From positions 1,994,494 through 2,058,493 of the forward strand of contig NW_022098000.1 of NCBI RefSeq assembly GCF_002288925.2: a stretch of 64,000 nucleotides of DNA. The letters are read 5' to 3'. This stretch comes from Delphinapterus leucas. Its lineage: Eukaryota; Chordata; Mammalia; Artiodactyla; Monodontidae. The translations under genes were made by a program, and so were the position numbers. Positions 23,507 to 35,759 of the stretch are shown here, piece by piece; position 1 is the stretch's first letter, and each line of letters begins with the position of its first letter. The notes beneath the pieces were generated by a model. That model saw only the letters and a list, made by a program, of their open reading frames with translations. It had not been told where the DNA came from and did no database searches.

Positions 23507-26004
23507 GCATAGGTCAAACTATGCATTAATTATTCATCCATAAATGTAGACAGTAAGGGATTAGGAGCTATAGTGATTTATTTCCATCCTGTATGCTAAT
23601 TTATCTTCTATTTGCTAGAGTATCAGGTGAAAGGCACTGAAGGTAAAATGGTATCATTTTTATCAAGTCACCAAAAAGCCAGAAAAGTGGTGAAAACAAT
23701 AAAGATGTGGGTCCATGAATACTGAGTTATATTAGAACACTGCCTGTGGTGAAAGGCGACAGTGTGTGTTTGCTAAAATGTAGCCATTACACAGCACTGT
23801 ACAAGCAACACAAACACCTTCACTCCCCAAACAGAACTAGAGAAATGCAGAAAACCCAGGACAAACCTTACTTTTTAAAATACCATTAGATTGTCAGGCT
23901 CTCTATAAGAGACTTTTTCTACATCCCAGTTGTTGTGCTTTTCTAATTACCTTTATAAAAAAAGCTTTCAAGGGTCTCTGTACAGCTCCTCAATCCCTCA
24001 TCAAGCACTTCTGTGACCAAGGAAGAGTCACAAAGTAGTGACGGACCCAAAGATGACCCAAACAGTATGATGTGATGAGGTGATGAGAGCCCCAACAAGG
24101 CCGCAGAGAACAGGCCCTTCTCAGAGCAGGGGGAGGAGGACAAACCACATGCAGCCCCGAAAGGGCACCTCAGAGGGAGCTGCCCAGGGACAGCATCCAG
24201 GATTCTGAGTGTCGTGAGAACACTGCTGAGATGACTGAGCACAGTGCCCAAGCTGAGCAGACGCCTGCCAAGTCAGCGGGACCAGCTCAAGGCCGAAGGA
24301 GAGGAGGTTGACCATCAGGGAGCAGGCAGGCCTGGGCAGCAGAGGGGAAGAGCAGGAGACCACAGTCAAGGAATAACTGAAAAGTCACAGGCCTGGTTGT
24401 TTTAGTGTTTTTACCATTCATAGTTGAACAACTTTATATGTATTAAAACATTTTTAAATTTTGATCCGGTTCAGAAAAGTATATGACATGAGTTTATTAG
24501 GGTTGTTGGAGGGTTTTTAAAAGTAAGCATGTGATAAGGAGGTGACATTTGGGGATAATAAAAAAGTCTGTTTTTCTCAACATCTAGAGGGTTAGCACAT
24601 ATCAGATGGACAGGCAGAAAGACACAAGCAAAGCCAAGGAAATTTCACAGTTTATAGACGAAGATGTTGGGTTAGGTGGCAAAAGAGGTAAGCAGAGGCA
24701 AGGGGGAAAAAGAGCTGAAACTGGGCAGGTAGGTCCTGAAACGCAGGTCTCTGAACAAAAACCGTTAAAATAAAGAGCCAATTCTACTTCCTTTTGCAAT
24801 AACATAGTGCTAAATCATGACTTTAATAAAAACTTGAGGTTTTGTCAAGTTTAAAACCTTTAAAAACCTAAACCTGTGCATAATGGTATTTTCTAAGAAA
24901 ACTGAATTTTGCAAACACAGAAGTAATTCAGTGTTTGTCCTTGGTTATTTTGTTCTGTTTTGTTTTGAGGTGATGGTCCTAAGTTATCCAATCTACTATA
25001 AGAGAACTAATGGTACACAAAATATATAAAAACATCTTCCTACTGTTGCATTTGTTCAGTAAGCTTACATGCAACTTAATTAAAACTCAGTCACATCTGA
25101 GGAACTTTTTCCTCCCACATTGTCTTGCTCATTAAACAGTAAGATGTAAGCAGAGTTAGTTTTCCAATAAGGCTAAAAATCATAGTAAACAGAAAATTGT
25201 AAAACCAACAGTTTCAACAAATTAAGAGTTGAAAGGAGAGGAGACTTTCAAAATATCCATAACACATATTTACATAACCATATTTGACATGATCCTATTT
25301 TCAATCCAATTAAACAATTCGATAGAGGGGTGGGAGGAGGGCTGAGGCATAACAGAGACAGGAAGGCACAGTCAGTCACAGCCACACAGAACCAGTTCGC
25401 CCAAACACTACCACACAAACATCAAATCTACACAATAGAAATGCAGTGGATATATAAAGAGGTAAATCAGAAACACACACATCTGCACACATCTGATCTG
25501 TGAAAGGTAGACCCATGCCTGGTCTTTGTAGAAACAACAGAAATATAAGCCTCGGTCAATACACCACCAATGTCAACACGAGCACTTAGATTTCAACAGG
25601 GAGTTGCTTTTGAGTGCTGAAAATAAGAGGCGAAAACAAAAAGAAATTATATGAAAGTGGATTTGTGGGTCTCATGACAAGATTAGCTGGTTAAGGAAAA
25701 AAACCTTTCCTGCTGTGGCCCTGATCTCAGCACATGACGGCCCATCACAACTCTGCTCGAGTGGCCTTCACAAGTCCCACCACTGAGACACAAATGCCAC
25801 AGGACACAGCTGGCAAAACGGGTGACACCTCTCCAATCATTTTCCCGTTTTCCGATTAGTGATGCAACTTGAGGGAGGGAATAAGGAGTAGTGGAATAGT
25901 TGCAACATTTTAGGATTTAGCTGCAATTCTGCCTCATTTGCATAATTTTTCCAAGTCCAATCTGCCCAAAGCAATCAGGGAGTACAGCAGAGTAAGGGAG
26001 TGAG

Positions 26005-26165
26005 CCAAGCAGACTGACGAGGAGCACAGGTACCAGACTCACTGTGTGACTTTGCTTTCAGTTTCCTCACTGGGAAACTGGGATCTCAAAAGGGGTCACG
26101 AAAGTACCCCCTCCGAGGACTGCCGTGAGGATCAAATGAGATGTCTATAAGAGTTTACTGCACGA
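26005..26165 (+). mobile_element. MIR SINE
   Basis: ACTCACTGTGTGACTTTGCT TTCAGTTTCCTCACTGGG and GACTGCCGTGAGGATCAAAT GAGATG, just beside the RPS7 retrocopy. Confidence 0.75.
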
Positions 26166-26168
26166 TTT

Positions 26169-26182
26169 TTCACTCAAATTGT
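26169..26182. repeat. Target-site duplication of RPS7 retrocopy (left)
   Basis: TTCACTCAAATTGT, identical to 26838-26851 on the other side of the retrocopy. Confidence 0.93.
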
Positions 26183-26837
26183 TTTTTTTAAATTGTGAAT
26201 AATATTTTATTTAGTCATTTTTGTTTACAACTGAAACTCTGGGAATTCAAAATTAATATCCTTGCCCGTGAGCTTCTTATAGACACCAGAAAATGTTCCA
26301 ACCTTGTGTTCCACATTGTCCTGCTGTGCTTTATCCAAATGAACCTTTATGAGTTGGCTGCCAACCAGCTTCACGCAGATTCTCTTGCCCACAATCTCAT
26401 TTGGGAAAACCAAGTCCTCCAGGATGGCATCGTGCACTGCTGTCAGAGTGCAGCTCCTGGGATGCTTTTGCTTATTTTTTGTATGGCTTTTGCAAGTTGG
26501 CTTAGGCAGAATTCTCCTCTGCGTGATAAAGACAAGGTGCTTCCCGCTGAACTTCTTCTCCAACTCACACACTAGCGGACCTGGATTTTTCTGGAAAGAT
26601 TTCAGTTGAGGAATGGGAACAAGATTATGATAGCTTTCCGACCACCACCAACTTCAATTTCCTCAGTGGTCATGATGTTCAACTCCCGCAGCTGGGCCTT
26701 GAGGTACAAGTTCATCTCCAGCTTCAGAAGGACCTGGGAGATGCCCAACTCAAACTCATCTGGCTTCGCACCACTGGGCTTGGCAATCTTCACGCTGGAA
26801 CTAAACATGGCCTGGATCTTGCCAATGCGGCCAATAC
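26183..26837 (-). pseudogene. RPS7P: RPS7 (ribosomal protein eS7) processed retropseudogene
   Basis: Minus-strand retrocopy of the RPS7 mRNA inside a PRIM2 intron, in the same orientation as PRIM2. The start region (ATG at 26806-26808) reads [20 protein letters not shown] and the end (stop at 26225-26227) reads [17 protein letters not shown]; both are clear eS7 termini. There are no introns. A short 3' UTR with AATAAA (plus-strand TTTATT near 26208-26213) is followed by an A-tail (T run at 26182-26189). It is flanked by a 14-bp direct repeat, TTCACTCAAATTGT, at 26169-26182 and 26838-26851, the mark of L1-mediated insertion. It is dead: one base is lost near 26620, which stops the frame at 26602. 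A +1/-1 pair near 26585-26600 then restores the other frame. ATG to stop spans 584 bases against 585 expected for 194 codons. Several conserved Arg codons are changed to Cys, His or Gln, typical of CpG decay. Confidence 0.96.
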
Positions 26838-26851
26838 TTCACTCAAATTGT
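26838..26851. repeat. Target-site duplication of RPS7 retrocopy (right)
   Basis: TTCACTCAAATTGT, identical to 26169-26182. It sits directly upstream of the short residual 5' leader of the retrocopy. Confidence 0.93.
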
Positions 26852-27144
26852 AATCATCATTATCATCCAGGCCTCAATTTGTTACATGTGGACGTTTTGG
26901 TTGTTGTTTCTCTCTACTCTTTAACATTCACCACTTTCTTCCCTTGAATATCAGGAAAAAAATGTATTTCTTTCCTATCTTCTTTATACTATCACATAAA
27001 ATATTTAATCTTAAAGTAGAATTTAGATGTCCTTGAAAAACCTGATGATCTGGAAGGTTTTATCTATAGCTACACTCTTAGAAAGTTTCCACAGTGTAAA
27101 ACTTCAAACTCAAACACTGCAGGTTTCAATGGAACCCAGCTTTG

Positions 27145-27450
27145 CAGAGCTGCATATCCAATATGGTAGCCACCAGCGAACTGTGACTAAGCTGCACTTG
27201 AAATGCAGCTTAGTCAGAATTAAGAAGTTCCATAAGTGTAAAATTTGCACTGGATTTCAAAGACTTGGTATGAAAAACTAATGTAAAACATTTCATTAAT
27301 AAATTTTCCTATCAATTACATGTTGAAATGATATTCTGGACATGAGTTAAATAAGATATTACTAAAATTAATGTCACTGAAGTAATTTAAAATTACACAT
27401 GTGGCTCGTATTTGTGGTGCTCATATACTTCTGGACAGCACTGTCATAGA
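27145..27450. mobile_element. hAT-type nonautonomous DNA transposon
   Basis: Starts CAGAGCTGCATATCCAATAT and ends GGACAGCACTG, near-inverted ends. The interior has GATTTCAAAGACTTGGTATG and ATTACATGTTGAAATGATAT. Exact MER name not assigned. Confidence 0.7.
27184..27216. repeat. Perfect 13-bp inverted repeat (hairpin)
   Basis: TGACTAAGCTGCA, loop CTTGAAA, TGCAGCTTAGTCA, within the hAT element at 27145-27450. Confidence 0.95.
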
Positions 27451-27865
27451 GTGAGGACAGTGACACGAAGCAATCAAGTGCTTCCCCTGAGGACTAGGTC
27501 CACATGCAGAAATGCCAATTGACCTACCCTGACTTCTATTTGCCAAGTGAAGATCAGACTCTGCTGGTCATAAGTGGAATACAAGCTGCAATTGGGCCAC
27601 TAAAGGAATGCCTCAAGTCAACTGTAAATATGCTTGTTTTCATAACACTGTGCTTGGGAATCAAGGTTCCAAACTTGAGCCACACCCTCCCATTTCTATT
27701 ATCAGGGAAGCAATTCTGATTAGCTTGGAGGTAACTGGAATCACTGCGGGGGAGGGTGTGTGTATGTGTGACACATTTTTGTCTGGGAGTCTTTGGGGCT
27801 GCGTGACTCACCTCAACACTTAATCACAACAATCCATTCTCCTCTCATCTGTAAGAAGCTGTGCT

Positions 27866-27901
27866 GGGGGCCGGGGATGGGGGTGGGGGGGTGGGGTGGG
27901 G
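27866..27901 (+). repeat. G-run cluster, G-quadruplex-type motif
   Basis: Six runs of four to seven G, separated by CC, AT, T, T and T, all within 36 bases. Confidence 0.9.
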
Positions 27902-29059
27902 TATGAGTCCGGAAGACCGCAGGACCCTGGGCTAGGCCAGACAGAACCTGCCTCCCATCCTCAGGGAGCACCTCTACACCCTCCCTCCCCACCAACAAAC
28001 AGCCTCTGAGGTTCATAAAATAGTAACACATAAAACACATTTCCTCTCTTCGTCAACTATTCCCCAGTACTCTTGAAAGAGGTTAACACTATTTACTCCT
28101 TTCTATCTGGCAGCTATAGTTTATCATATTTTAAAAACAGATATCAAATAAAAAAGCAGTGAAGAAAGCATCACGGGTAATCAAAACTGATCTCTGCATC
28201 AAGGAAACATATTTCTTTGTTTAAATTAAAAAGTAAGCTAATACATCTTTCAAAATGAACTGTAATTTCCTACATCATTCTATAAAAGTATACCAAGTCC
28301 CAATACAACCCTTTCACATGAAGTAAGGTGTAATCATAGCACAAATGGAAAAACAATTTCAAAAACAGGAAACAATGGTTTTGAACATCACCCGTAATAT
28401 CCACTTTTGCAATCACAATTTTACCCACTTTGGATGTTAAAAAAAAGTACTCTGACCACATAAGCTAGGCTATTCAGACATTTAGAAAGCACAATCCCTG
28501 CAGTTTGGATTTCTTGGGTGTGTAGGAAATCAAGGGAACCACAGTTACAATATATCACTTCCTGCTGTGAGGATATCACAGGAAAATTCACTCAATAGCT
28601 GTCACCACTGAAATTGAAATGAATTTCTTTCTACAGCTAAATCCCTAGTAAATGGTATCCCACTTGTGTTAGCCCAAGTGATTTTCCCTGCAGTTACTCC
28701 AAACGAGAACACAATCAATAAAATTCTGTTATAAACTGAATGTAAATTATTTTTCCACAAGCATGAATTTTACGTAAAAAAAATTCTCTCCGAAAAACTA
28801 CCATCAGACGATACGTAGGATAATGATCTATATTTCCCTACAATTGAGAGAAGCTGTATGATTTCAAGAGGTGCACATACACAATAAAAAAAACAAGCTC
28901 ATATGGGTTTCCACATCAGGTGAGAACTACAAACAGCACAATCACTACTCTTCTTTGTTTGAAGTTGGCCTCATCTTTTCCCATATGGTCCATATTTTTC
29001 TATTTATTCCCATTTCTAAGCTGCAACAGTCCAATGAACTGCAAGAGAGTTGAAAGTTG

Positions 29060-29190
29060 CACCTCATTTTTCTATAAAAAATATCTGTACCTCACAATTG
29101 TCAAAAATCATGGAATTGCACCCTTAAAATGAGTGCATTTCATTGTATGTAAATTATACCTCAATAAAATTGATTTAAAACGTAAAATAT
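29060..29190 (+). mobile_element. Old L1M 3' end
   Basis: GAATTGCACCCTTAAAATGA, then ATTGTATGTAAATTATACCT and CAATAAAATTG: the typical ancient L1 3' terminus. Confidence 0.7.
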
Positions 29191-29295
29191 ACACATACAT
29201 CCCTATAAGATAGTCACACTACAGTGTTACATAGATGTTTGCACCATACACACTTAAAAACCCCAACAAAGATCTCTATTTTCACGAGTATGTTT

Positions 29296-29513
29296 TTTGT
29301 TTGTTTGTTTTGTTTTGTTTGCTGTACGCGGGCCTCTCACTGTTGTGGCCTCTCCCGTTGCGGAGCACAGGCTCCGGATGCGCAGGCCCAGCGGCCATGG
29401 CTCATGGGCCCAGCCGCTCTGCGGCATGTGGGATCTTCCCGGACCGGGGCACGAACCCATGTCCCCTGCATCAGCAGGCGGACTCTCAACCACTGTGCCA
29501 CCAGGGAAGCCCC
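29296..29513 (-). mobile_element. CHR-2-type SINE
   Basis: Reverse orientation: (GTTT)n tail, GCGGGCCTCTCACTGTTGTG, head ACCAGGGAAGCCCC. GAGTATGT on both sides is the likely TSD. Confidence 0.95.
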
Positions 29514-30454
29514 ATGAGTATGTATTTTATACTCCTTTTACATTCTTAGCATATTCTGGGAGTACAATGACCCCTAAGTAGAGGCTGTTTTGACTTGACT
29601 TTGACCCAGGATAGTCAAATGATTACAATAAAGAAATTTGCCTGGGAGATTGGTACTGAAAAGTTGAGGGCGTTGAGGGCGGGGTGGGCGTGAAATAAAG
29701 TTCTAACACACAGGAGAACTAAGACGTTAAATTGATGGTCATCGTCTCATTTCCCCACAATGTACAGAGGGCGGGATGCTTCTGAGATGCGCTATCACAG
29801 GTCTACAGCACCCGACGATGCCCCCTCACACTTGTTCCCTAATAATAGAGAGAACCAGGGACACGAAGGTGGGGGTTTGATGGAGGTTTTGAAGGGAGGG
29901 GAGAAGAAGGGGAGCACTAATGAGGATTATTATTACAAATCACATCCAGAGATCACATCACACACTTTTCCTACACACTCTGTCACTCCTGCACAGCCAT
30001 TAACAATGGCTCATCATGTTAAGGTCTTCGTTTCATAGATCAAAACAGCAAGGTTCATAATAGCTTTGGTTTTATTTTGTTTTTAAATACAGTCTTCAAC
30101 ATTTGGATAGGTCACTGGGGAGAAAGAAAGGGGATCCTTCTGAGGTCACACAGAGAAACAGAAAGGACTCTCTTCGGTTAGCTCCTGATTCCAGGAGAAA
30201 CAGTCCCAAGTCCCAAAACAAAAGGCAAAATCAGTGCTGAATTTCTACAATGTATAAAGAGTGTTTCTTTACCAAAGCTTTTCCTTGGAAATGACAGAAA
30301 ATTCACCAACATTTTGTCCAAACTATTATACCATCTCATCCAGTCTCAACATTTAGTAGCTTAAAAAACCTAAATGAGAGGTAAAATTTTAAAACCTAAA
30401 AGTGTTCTCTCCCAGCACTGGCTCATTCAGGAGTCTTCCTGAGGTCCAGTCCCT

Positions 30455-30650
30455 GTTACAGCAACAGGGAGAGAGGTAAACAAAAGGAAGGATGCCTTGC
30501 TCTCATGGAGCTTACACTGCAGACAAACACACACCAAAAACACAAATGAAAAAAAAAAAAAACCAAAAAAAAAAAACACAAATGAACACGTAAAAATGAC
30601 CATTTCAGCCAGTGATGCTGCTGTGAGGAAAACAGAGCAGGTGACAGCAC
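30455..30650 (-). mobile_element. L2 fragment
   Basis: CTTGCTCTCATGGAGCTTAC ACTGCAG and GTGATGCTGCTGTGAGGAAA, interrupted by A-rich runs at 30549-30581. Confidence 0.65.
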
Positions 30651-31330
30651 AGAGGCCCCGGGGGTGAGTGTGAGCTGGGTGACCAGAAGCAGCCTTTTGT
30701 GAGGCTGAGGGGACACAGTTACATCATGTGACCAAGGTCCCCAGTGGCTTCCTGTGGACAGTATGTACGCCGTCCACCAAGGACCACAGAAGCTCAATTA
30801 AAAATGGGCTTTTTATTCCCTTTGTATCAATGTTACCTTTTTAGAACTACTTTCTAAACAGTAGTTACAAACCTGAGAGGGAGCTACACCTTCAGTGAGT
30901 CTGGGCTGTCGGTCTGTCTGCAGCCCAATCTATCAAGTGTTTTGTTTTTACTGTGAATTGTGCCTGGTTGCCAGGGGGTCTTCTTAGGTTCACTAAACAT
31001 TTAGACTCACAAGATTTCCACAAGTGGCACCAGGTGGCCCAGAAAGACCCAGGACAGAATGCCAGCTCACCAGCTGGGCAGCGTGAGCACTAGACCTCCT
31101 GCAACACCTGCACAGGTGGGCGGCTCGGAGGCAAGGAGGGCACGCCCACACCCGGAAGCACAGGGCTACTGCGGCTCAGGGACCTCAGACTCCTCAGTGG
31201 CCGCAAGCCCTTAGAACTACGTCCACAGCCACCTCAGACTTGGAACTCCAAATCCATTAATCTAGAAACCATTACTATACTTTAAAAAATATATGACTAT
31301 GTAAACATATTTCAAATATGACAGAGAACC

Positions 31331-31531
31331 GTGCTGTCCAATCCAATAACCATTAGCTACAACCGGCTACTTAAATTTAAATTAATTAAAATAAAATTAC
31401 AACCTGCGTTCTTCAGTCACACTAGCCATACTTCAAGCACTCAACAGCCATAAGCAGCTCCTGGCTGCTGGGTTGAACGGCACAGGTACAGAACACTTCC
31501 ATCACCACAGAAAGTTCTACTGCACAGCACT
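31331..31531. mobile_element. hAT-type nonautonomous DNA transposon
   Basis: GTGCTGTCCAATCCAATAAC at one end and TTCTACTGCACAGCACT at the other, with a TTAAATTTAAATTAATTAAA centre. Confidence 0.75.
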
Positions 31532-32044
31532 ACACAAATTACTTTTTCGCTGCTAATATATTACAGTAACTACCACAATGCTTTATCAGGCTTTTTAAGA
31601 AAATTGTTTCCCATAGCATAGTCATCATTTTGTACCTTGTTAGTGCTTTATGCCTAACACAGTGTAAAATAACTAATTTTCTTTATTACTTAACTAGAGG
31701 ACAATCAATATTTTAAAGAAACCCAAAGAGTGAAGAATACGAAATTTTAAAACTACAGACAATGAAACTACTTGAAAAACATAAACAATCATAAACTTTG
31801 CTTTCCAGGAAGACTGACAGCATCCACAATCCATAAATCCCTAAGAAACCTTGGAGTCAGAGGGCCAACAGAAATCTGACATTTCTACTTGGGAACAAGC
31901 TGCAAGAACACTGTGACATGCAAGGCTGTGTGCTCACAGAATCATGTCCCTCTACTGTGATTTCCATGATGCTATGTGCCCCACAGAATCAGGTACCTCT
32001 ACTATGCTAACAGCCATCATAATTTACTATAATTACTTTAAGAT

Positions 32045-32160
32045 TCTCTCTTTTCTGAGCAACACCGAGTCCTATAAGAGCAGAAATAAACATGTATCCC
32101 TAGAACCTAACACCATGCCTGGCACCAAGTAGTTCCCTTAATATGTGTTAAATTAATAAT
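32045..32160 (+). mobile_element. L2 3' end
   Basis: CATGTATCCCTAGAACCTAA CACCATGCCTGGCACC then AAGTAGTTCCCTTAATATGT. Confidence 0.65.
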
Positions 32161-32559
32161 AAATAAAACAAACTCTTAGAATAAAGGTTTGTGACCATGT
32201 ATTTACCTCCACAAGTCACAGCCACTACGTACAACCTCATTACAAAGTCTACTGTTTACAAAGGTATCTATTTGCCTTGGCAAGATAGCCAGTTGAAGAG
32301 ACAGGAAAGACTTTCCTATCTTCTTTCTATATCACTGAAAAGAAAATCAGTACTTTATATTTCTGTAAAAATCATCGTTAACCCTTTTTTAAACTTTAAA
32401 ACATGTTAAGCTAACAAACTGACGTAACTACAAACCCCAGGGAAATTTAGTATTGTATATAAATTAAGAGTGATGGTTTACTTGTAAAACTGATGCAAAG
32501 TGATGTTAAAAGCTGTTTTCAACCTCCCAAGAGAAAACCCTCACATTAATAGGCAGATC

Positions 32560-33137
32560 AATGGTCTTCCAAAGATGTTCACTCATGAATATGTTAGGTT
32601 ATGTGGGAAAAAGGACTCTGCAGATGAAATTAAGATTAAGGACCTTAAGATGGGGCAATTATCCTGGGTATACATGTGGGCAATGTAACTACATGAGACT
32701 GTAAAAGCAGAAAGCTTTCTCAGGGTGGGGGCAGAGATGCAGTCGCAGAAGTCAGTTCTGACACATGAGAAGGACTGATGCACTGCTGCCGGCTCGGAGA
32801 GGGGACCACACGCAAGGACCAGAAAGAGGCCTCTGGGGCTCAGGGAAGCAGAGGAAGGAATGTGGGCCCCTGGCTGACAGCCCGCCAGGAAATGGGGATC
32901 TCAGTCCTGCCACAAGGAACTGCATTCAGCCAGCAACATGCATAAGCTTTAGCAGCACACTCTGCCCCAGAGCTTCCAGCAACAGCCACAGCCCTGCTGG
33001 CATCTTGATTTTAGCTGCGGGAGGCCCATGTGGGATTTCTGACCTACAGGACTGTATGATAAAAATGAGTGCTGCTTTAATCCATTCAATTTGTGGTAAT
33101 TTGTTATGGCTACAACAAAATTTTCTAATCTAGACAC
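32560..33137 (+). mobile_element. MaLR LTR (longer MLT1-like)
   Basis: Landmarks GGACTCTGCAGATGAAATTA AG, TTATCCTGGGTATACATG, CTTGATTTTAGCTGCGGGAG and GTGGTAATTTGTTATGGC match the longer MLT1 LTR type. Start approximate. Confidence 0.8.
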
Positions 33138-33439
33138 ACCAATAAGGTTTAAAATTCAGCATCCTGAATTCTGTCTTCTTCAAGTCACTGGTTCACTGCT
33201 AAGGACGCGGCTACTTTCTCGCCTCTCTTGTCCCTGTAAAGCTATAAGCCACCTAGGCTGCTGCTGCTCTCTGTCCTATCTCCGTCTCCTGGGAAACATC
33301 TCCGCTGCAATCCCTCTTAATGCAGTCATCACAGCATATCTTCTCCCCAGTGGACCTCACCTGGCCACAAAGAAGATGCTAACACTCTGTAATTGTTCTT
33401 CACAGCTTTATTCAACCAAAAAAAAGCCTGAATACCCAG

Positions 33440-33720
33440 TAAAATGGGAATGGTTAAGATAGATATATCTATCCTCAATTGAATACTATAAGTCACTTAA
33501 AAATGGAGCCATGAAAAGTAATCTTCTACTTTACTACATGGGTATGACATACCAAGTGAAAATAAATTTTTTTAAGTTTAACCATTTAAATTATTATTAC
33601 GTAAAAATATATAGAGATTACAACAAAAGCCTAGCATTGGTTATATTAGTGAAGTAGGATTCGTTTCTTCTATTTTTCCAAATTTTATATAGTGTGACTA
33701 TAAATTTTATCAAAAAAATT
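33440..33720 (+). mobile_element. Old L1M 3' fragment
   Basis: AATGGTTAAGATAGATATAT, an AATACTATAAGTCACTTAAAA block and a run of ATATAGAGATTACAAC resemble L1M 3' sequence. Diverged; boundaries approximate. Confidence 0.55.
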
Positions 33721-33806
33721 AAATGACATAAAATTTGTAACATAAGCCACATACACCTCTCTCCTTCCTCTGCTTGATTAAGCTGCAGCAACTATTTCAG
33801 TACAGC

Positions 33807-33851
33807 CGCGCATGCGTGCGTGCGTGCATGTGTGTGTTTGTGTGTGTGTGT
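33807..33851. repeat. (TGCG)n/(TG)n alternating purine-pyrimidine tract
   Basis: Strict pyrimidine-purine alternation over 33807-33837 (CGCG, CATG, TGCG and TGTG units), then TTTG and further TG repeats. Confidence 0.95.
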
Positions 33852-33869
33852 AGATTGGTCTTCTTTCCC

Positions 33870-33980
33870 TGTTAGCATATAAACATCTTGAGCTGAGGGA
33901 CCACATCTCTTAGCATCTTTGTACACAGACTATCCACTATAGTGCCCTTAACACAATGGGAGGATTTTAATAAAATGCTC
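33870..33980 (+). mobile_element. L2 3' end
   Basis: AAACATCTTGAGCTGAGGGA CCACATCTC then TATAGTGCCCTTAACACAAT. Confidence 0.6.
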
Positions 33981-35059
33981 ACTCTTGACAAAGTACATCT
34001 CTAAAAAGGCATAAACATTTTCAATACAAACGTGAAAAAAGAAATAACTCAAAGACCATAAATAATGGGAAAGAACACATTCTTTCTAATTTATTAATAT
34101 CTTACAAGACACCTGAAACACCTTCACAATAATCACTGAGCTAAAAGCTTATGTTGCTGCATGTAGAAAAGGAAATAAATCTAAAGTTAATGCCAGAGCT
34201 TAGAAACAGGTGATGAGGAAGAGCTGACAAACAGCTGGAGCCCGTGGACCACGTTAATGAGGCTCTCACTTCAGCCCTCACCTGGTGGGCATCCTGATCT
34301 ACCAAACCTTTCCTAACACATGAACGCCCAACAATTTTCTGATTTCAAAATGAGAAGTAATTCAAAAAGAAAACACTGGGTACTGTACCACCATGGATAT
34401 TGGGAAAAGCTTTCTTACAGAGATTGCATTTCTGATATAAAATCTGTGTCAGCATATTCTTCAGAAGAATGAATAGAAATGTGTACATATCAACCAAATG
34501 TACTGCATTAGGAAAAAAATTTACAAAATAATTGTTGGTAATAATACCAACTGAAGGGAAAAAAATACCTACTGAAGGAAGATGCTTTCATTATTTTAAA
34601 TGATTTCCAAATAAAGGTCAATATAAACATCTGCTTAGAAATTCAGGATGCATTACAAGTTAATCCACGTGATACAGTTCAAGTATTTATTACAGGTAAT
34701 GCTTCTCTTTGCTAGCTTCTCTTATCTTTACTTGATTTCTGTTTTATTCTTAGGTTGAAATATGCTAATAAAATTAGGAAAAATAGTGTAACAAATACAT
34801 GGTTTTGAAATTTTTTAAAGAATTGGAAAATCATTAAATTTATTGGCAAAATATTAAATGAGAACAATATTCACTTCATATCTTGAGGTGGAGAGGTGAA
34901 GGAGGAAGACACACTGTGGGGAAAGGCATTATTTTTAAAGAAAAAAAAATCATATCCAAGTAATCACATGTAGATTGTGGGCTACAAGTTTTCTTCTGCA
35001 GTCTCACCTATTTACACCTAGCATTTGTAAATAATACAATAAATAAAAATAACAATCTT

Positions 35060-35291
35060 GGGCTTCCCAGAGACAAGGAAAGGACTTCCCTGGTGGCGCA
35101 GTGGTTGAGAGTCCGCCTGCCAATGCAGGGAACACGGGTTCGTGCCCCGGTCTGGGAAGATCCCACATGCTGCGGAGCGGCTAGGCCCATAAGCCATGGC
35201 CAGTGAGCCTGCGCGTCCGGAGCCTGTGCTCCACAATGGGAGAGGCCACAACAGTGAGAGGCCCGCGTAACGCAAAAATAAATAAATAAAT
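35060..35291 (+). mobile_element. CHR-2-type SINE with duplicated head
   Basis: Exact TSD AAATAACAATCTT at 35047-35059 and 35292-35304. The element begins GGGCTTCCC, then AGAGACAAGGAAA, then a second head GGACTTCCCTGGTGGCGCAG, which is unlike the other copies. Confidence 0.93.
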
Positions 35292-35609
35292 AAATAACAA
35301 TCTTTAACATAAACACCCTTGGTAGTCTAATACATTTTTATAAATATTATCCCATAGGTACCAACATTAGGGTAGCAAAGACACTTATAGACAATAAACT
35401 TCTACCTTTACAGGAACATATCCCAAGGCCTTTATATATCTCCAAATTAGAAAATCAGTACATGATATAATTCACCCTAGAAAATGCAGTGATGTGTGAG
35501 GATGTGTAAAGTCACTTTGAGATGTGGACTCATTAGATGATGTATATAATGATATGTGACTTGAGGAGAGCAGAAATTGATTTACACAAATTCTCTCTGG
35601 CATTTCAGA

Positions 35610-35740
35610 ATTTAACATGAACTTCCTGAGGCTCCATCACTAAACTTTAAAATAGGGTTAATGACAAACAACCGTCTACCATCCTCACTGGGGTGTTCTG
35701 AGTATGAACTAAAAAGCCAGTTTGGACAGTACTTTGTAAA
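35610..35740 (+). mobile_element. MIR SINE (partial)
   Basis: CTGAGGCTCCATCACTAAAC TTTAAAATAGGGTTAATGAC and CTGGGGTGTTCTGAGTATGA AC. Confidence 0.5.
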
Positions 35741-35759
35741 CTAGCCAGTTTGATTTCTT

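Noticed and set aside
22834..23526. Several overlapping ~80-126 codon frames reading 'GPSRSAACGIFPDRG'-like peptides
   Set aside because: These are translations of CHR SINEs and recur at every CHR-2 copy in the window.
23960..24380. G+C-richer stretch with a 102-codon minus-strand frame considered as an exon or pseudogene
   Set aside because: No family resemblance, no matching splice sites and no retrocopy marks (TSD, A-tail).
26195..26575. 126-codon plus-strand open frame
   Set aside because: Antisense shadow of the RPS7 retrocopy.
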